64,000 bases of DNA from Ephydatia muelleri (Eukaryota; Porifera; Demospongiae; Spongillida; Spongillidae): positions 18,273,370-18,337,369 of the forward strand of contig JABACO010000001.1 of NCBI GenBank assembly GCA_013339895.1. Direction: 5' to 3'. Below the pieces are notes generated by a model. The model worked only from the letters and a program-made list of their open reading frames with translations, was not told the origin of the DNA and did not search any database. A program made the position numbers and the translations under genes. Each line of letters opens with the position of its first letter. Position 1 is the first letter of the stretch. Positions 61,037-64,000 of the stretch are shown here, one piece after another.

Positions 61037-62787
61037 GGACCTGGCCACTCAGGTGCTAAGTAGTGCGGCTACCATCCAGAGCCGACTGGCAGCCATTGCG
61101 GTGTCATTACGTAATGCTTACCTCATCGCTGCTAACACGTCCAAACTGGTTTCGGCGGTGACCATGGAAACCGATCAGGTGAGCACCCAAATAATGGAGC
61201 ATTATGATGTCATCGTTCATCTTTAACCTTGATGTGGTAATGGGAAGCGATGTGTGCATTGAAAAGAGATTGACAAGAGGTCACCTTTGCACACACACAC
61301 ATATGCACACCCCTTACAGACAAATGCTACTCTGAGGAGTGTGGGTGTGGTCTTGGACAGGACAGCCGTCACCATTGCCAACCTGACTCTCACACTGGCT
61401 GACTTGAAGGCCAAGTTTGCCCAAAACGCCAACCGGTTGGACCAAGTGAACAACGCAACACTCTCAACGCAGCAGCTTAGCAGGCAGCTGTTAACAAAGG
61501 TATGGGGATGGGGGGTGGGGGTGGGGGGAGGGCTAACATTCTTGGGGTAGGGAGGAGGTTTTACATACATGTTTCTCTCCATACTACACTGTATGAGTGT
61601 TATAGTGTTTAATGTGTTCCTACACACTCTCCATGTGATGCATACGCTTTTGTCACACCTACACTGTACATGTACACTGTACGCATTGTATGGTCCATAC
61701 TGTAACTTCCATGGCACCTCCCCCATGGCACCTCCCCCATGGCACCTCCCCCATGGCACCTCCCCCATGGCACCCTCACCCATGGCACCTCCCCCATGCA
61801 CCCTCCCCCATGGCACCTCCCCCATGGCACCTCCCCCATGGACCCCTCCCCCATGGCACCTCCCCCATGACCCCTCCCCCATGGACCCCTCCCCCATGGC
61901 ACCTCCCCCATGACCCCTCACCCATGGCACCTCCCCCATGGCACCTCCCCCATGGCACCTCCCCCATGGCACCTCCCCCATGGCACCTCCCCCATGGCAC
62001 CTCCCCCATGGCACCTCCCCCATGGCACCTCCCCCATGACCCCTCCTCATGACCTCATGGCCCCATCCTTACGACCTCGTGGCTACCCCTCATGACACCT
62101 CATTGGCCTATCCCCACCATCCGCACCCCCCCCCCCCACCCCACCCCACCCGTAACATGCCCCTCCCAATGGCAACGCTCCTCATGGTCCTCCATCACAC
62201 ACCTCCCCTTCTCTCCTCCAGGCACTGCCCACCGTACAGGCTGATGCTGATCTGGTGAAAGATGAAGCCAACAGAGTGCTCGTGCAGTCAGAAAGTGACC
62301 TTTTGACCTCTCGCAACTTGCGGAAGAGAGCCGATGGACTAGCCACCCTAACCCAAAACCAGCTGCTCATCTTAGAATGTATGGGAGTAGTTTCTCATGT
62401 CATGTTTTACTCTCACACTTAACCTCCTATATCCTCCCTCCCTCTGTCCTCCATCCCGTCTCTCCCCTTCTCCTTCCTCCTGGTCTCTCCCCCCCTCCCT
62501 TACCTGTTACTCTCTTGCACTCCCTCCTTCCTTCTCCCTGTTACTCCCCCCTCACTTTCTCCTCCCCTCTTACCTTCCTCCCTCCTCTTCTCATCCTTCC
62601 TTCTCCTCCCTCCCTCCCTCCTCCCCCTGCAGCCTACCAGCTCACCAAGGAGAGGCTACAGCAACGTCAGCTGGACATACAGGATGACACCAGGCGCCTG
62701 GCCAATCAGATTGGAGTCCTCTCCGACCAACTGCACAAGCTCGTGGCCAAGAACACGGCTTGTCTGGACAAAGATCAACTGGTGTGA
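61037..62787 (+). CDS. 3' end of a secreted coiled-coil gene, laminin-like
   Basis: Four exons with GT-AG borders: 61037-61178, 61320-61499, 62222-62378, 62633-62787 (stop TGA). Together they encode about 210 C-terminal residues. The sequence is heptad-like throughout (SRLAAIAVSLRNAYLIAANT, LADLKAKFAQNANRLDQV, SESDLLTSRNLRKRADGL, RRLANQIGVLSDQLHKLV). It has four N-glycosylation sequons (NTS, NAT, NLT, NAT), which suggests an extracellular protein. A single Cys lies eight residues from the end (TACLDKDQLV). A long glycosylated coiled coil with a C-terminal Cys resembles the laminin beta/gamma arm, where that Cys links chains. I saw no laminin-specific motif, so another extracellular coiled-coil protein is possible. 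The 5' part is outside the readable window. Confidence 0.6.
61710..62045. repeat. 15-bp minisatellite in an intron
   Basis: About 20 units of CATGGCACCTCCCCC with variants (CATGACCCCTCCCCC, CATGGACCCCTCCCCC). It lies in the intron 61500-62221. Gly-rich and Pro-rich frames through it are spurious. Confidence 0.95.
62430..62632 (+). repeat. C/T-rich tract before the last exon
   Basis: About 200 bp almost purely C and T ending in CCCTGCAG. It acts as an extended polypyrimidine tract for the last acceptor. The frame through it is not coding until 62633. Confidence 0.8.
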
Positions 62788-62934
62788 TGTAATGGTGGCT
62801 GAACACTGACACAGCAAATTCTCTATCCCCTCCCCTCTCTCTATTTCATAATAATCAGATGACCTTTTCCTTTATTTTTTTGAATAATGTTAAATATTGC
62901 AATTGTTCTCGAGTAAAATTGTTTTGATGAAACG

Positions 62935-62940
62935 ATTAAA
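62935..62940 (+). promoter_or_regulatory. Polyadenylation signal ATTAAA
   Basis: ATTAAA lies 148 bp after the stop of the coiled-coil gene, a reasonable 3' UTR length. Not verified by a cleavage site. Confidence 0.4.
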
Positions 62941-63484
62941 GTTTCACTTCTCCATTTGTCAGTGGCCTATATGATTTAATTCGCTCTGGATGTCCAGTGC
63001 AGGGAATTAGGGAAGCTACACAAGTAAGAGTGTGGAAGGCATCGGCATGTACACACATGCAATTAATTTAAAGCAGCGCTTCCAGCACACTATAAGCTAG
63101 ACACCACGTGCATTTTTTGAGTCCTATTTATCTTCATCATTTTACATATTTCTATCAGATTCTGTTATTGTGCTTGTGTACATTGTAGTGATGTGAGAGT
63201 AACTGTTACCGTGCTTGAAAAAATAATTATGCATGTGCACTTTTAGATAGCTTCTAATGATACATAAAGGTATAGTCTCTTCAGCGCAGGGTGCGATTTC
63301 CAGGCGAGCACTCTGAGATCTTCAGACAACACACCATGAGATTGTCATGAGTTATATATGCGCCATTCACCACCATAATCATATGCGATCCTACGAACGT
63401 GCGCAGTAGAAATGTGTGGAGCGGAAATTAAAACAAGAATAGGTCACATGCTACAGCATATGTACAGACGTCGATCTGGGGGGA
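62941..63484. other. Non-coding stretch
   Basis: No exon or repeat recognised between the 3' UTR and the duplication that follows. Confidence 0.4.
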
Positions 63485-63488
63485 GCTT

Positions 63489-63690
63489 TTATCATATCTA
63501 TCGAGAGGGCAAGGTGTTACCAATCAAATACCCAATACAGGGCCGTAGCCATGGGCGGGTCGGGTATCATATCTATCGAGAGGGCATGGACGCCATGGTG
63601 TTACCAATCAAATACCCAATACAGGGCCGTAGCCATGGGTGTCGGGTGGGTCCAGAGATAATTTATATATTATCTCGGGTGGGTCCAACG
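63489..63690 (+). repeat. Tandem duplication of about 75 bp, transposon-like
   Basis: Two copies of ATCATATCTATCGAGAGGGC ... TTACCAATCAAATACCCAAT ... CAGGGCCGTAGCCATGGG lie at about 63490-63560 and 63568-63640. The second has an extra 15-bp piece. TATCTCGGGTGGGTCC and GTCGGGTGGGTCC follow. CAGGGCCGTAGCC resembles the end of a hAT-type non-autonomous element. Confidence 0.7.
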
Positions 63691-63891
63691 ACCCCCCTCC
63701 TGAAGAATAGTCCTGTCATAAATAGATGTTAACATAATCATCGATACGCACGCAATGCTTCCATGTTATAGAAATGGACGGTCCTGGATAACTCGCTACA
63801 GCTTTCATTTTAATTAATAGAGTGGTAAAAATCATTAATCTAATCTCACGATAACGAAACCCCAGCAATCACTAGCAAAGAATCGTTGAGT

Positions 63892-64000
63892 ATGCCTGGG
63901 AAAAAACCAGACGACGAGAGGAAACGAAAAAACGCTGCATCCATCACACAGGACATATCTATTCTGGTCACGAAAGCAAGGTCTTGCAGCAATTGTACAC
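63892..64000 (+). CDS. Possible first exon of a gene, cut by window end
   Basis: ATG 63892 opens a frame to the window edge (36 codons). It is strongly basic at the start (MPGKKPDDERKRKNAAS) and has a CxxC near the edge (SCSNC). I do not recognise it. The basic start could be a nuclear localisation signal. There is no support beyond the open frame. Confidence 0.3.
   Translation, partial: MPGKKPDDERKRKNAASITQDISILVTKARSCSNCT

Noticed and set aside
61223-62052. Gly-rich and Pro-rich frames of up to 275 residues
   Set aside because: They read through the 15-bp intronic minisatellite, and exons of the coiled-coil gene flank it on plus.

Overview
The window is eukaryotic nuclear DNA from an early-branching marine invertebrate. 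A demosponge-like genome is my best guess: many introns are only about 60 nt, introns have GT-AG borders, TG/CA microsatellites and ACATGTA-like words are common, and several gene families (integrase-core, DUF6589, RAG1-like) are ones I associate with sponges and cnidarians. Nothing in the sequence proves the phylum. There is a 1000-N assembly gap at 59909-60908. Most frame breaks in the young retroelements fall in homopolymer runs, so some apparent pseudogenes may be sequencing artefacts.

Layout. (1) 1-10.6 kb: a foldback repeat and a 111-bp near-perfect palindrome, then a four-exon flavin L-amino-acid/amine oxidase gene with a 5.9-kb first intron. (2) 10.6-17.6 kb: gene-poor DNA with a decayed Ty3/gypsy pol remnant, microsatellites and a segment carrying a small coiled-coil ORF. 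(3) 17.6-39.75 kb: a four-level nest of mobile elements, each level marked by a target-site duplication or a comparable direct repeat. The outermost is a Ty3/gypsy element with 99% identical LTRs and the unusual pol order PR-INT-RT-RNaseH (Gmr1-type). Its leader is interrupted by an element carrying a RecQ-like helicase fragment and a DUF6589 gene. The RecQ frame is split by a TIR element with a 6-bp TSD that encodes a multi-exon integrase and a protein kinase. The left TIR of that element is split by a 6.6-kb hAT element with an 8-bp TSD. The hAT element holds a BED/hAT transposase remnant and, divergently, an 11-exon gene resembling RAG1 over its whole length. (4) 39.75-43.7 kb: a long TGCG microsatellite and a decayed non-LTR retrotransposon. 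(5) 43.7-54.6 kb: two further young Ty3/gypsy elements of conventional order, 4.98 and 5.17 kb, each with a 4-bp TSD. (6) 54.6-59.9 kb: two more copies of the coiled-coil segment and a second non-LTR remnant. (7) 60.9-62.8 kb: the 3' end of a secreted coiled-coil gene, possibly laminin. (8) 63.9 kb to the end: possibly the first exon of another gene.

Only three loci look like host genes: the oxidase, the laminin-like 3' end and perhaps the last exon. Almost everything else is mobile DNA. The item most worth follow-up is the RAG1-like gene at 19539-23031. It keeps an N-terminal CxxC/RING region, candidates for all three acidic catalytic residues, and the zinc-binding CxxC plus H-x4-H pattern of the RAG1 core, and it lies inside an element with clear hAT-type ends.
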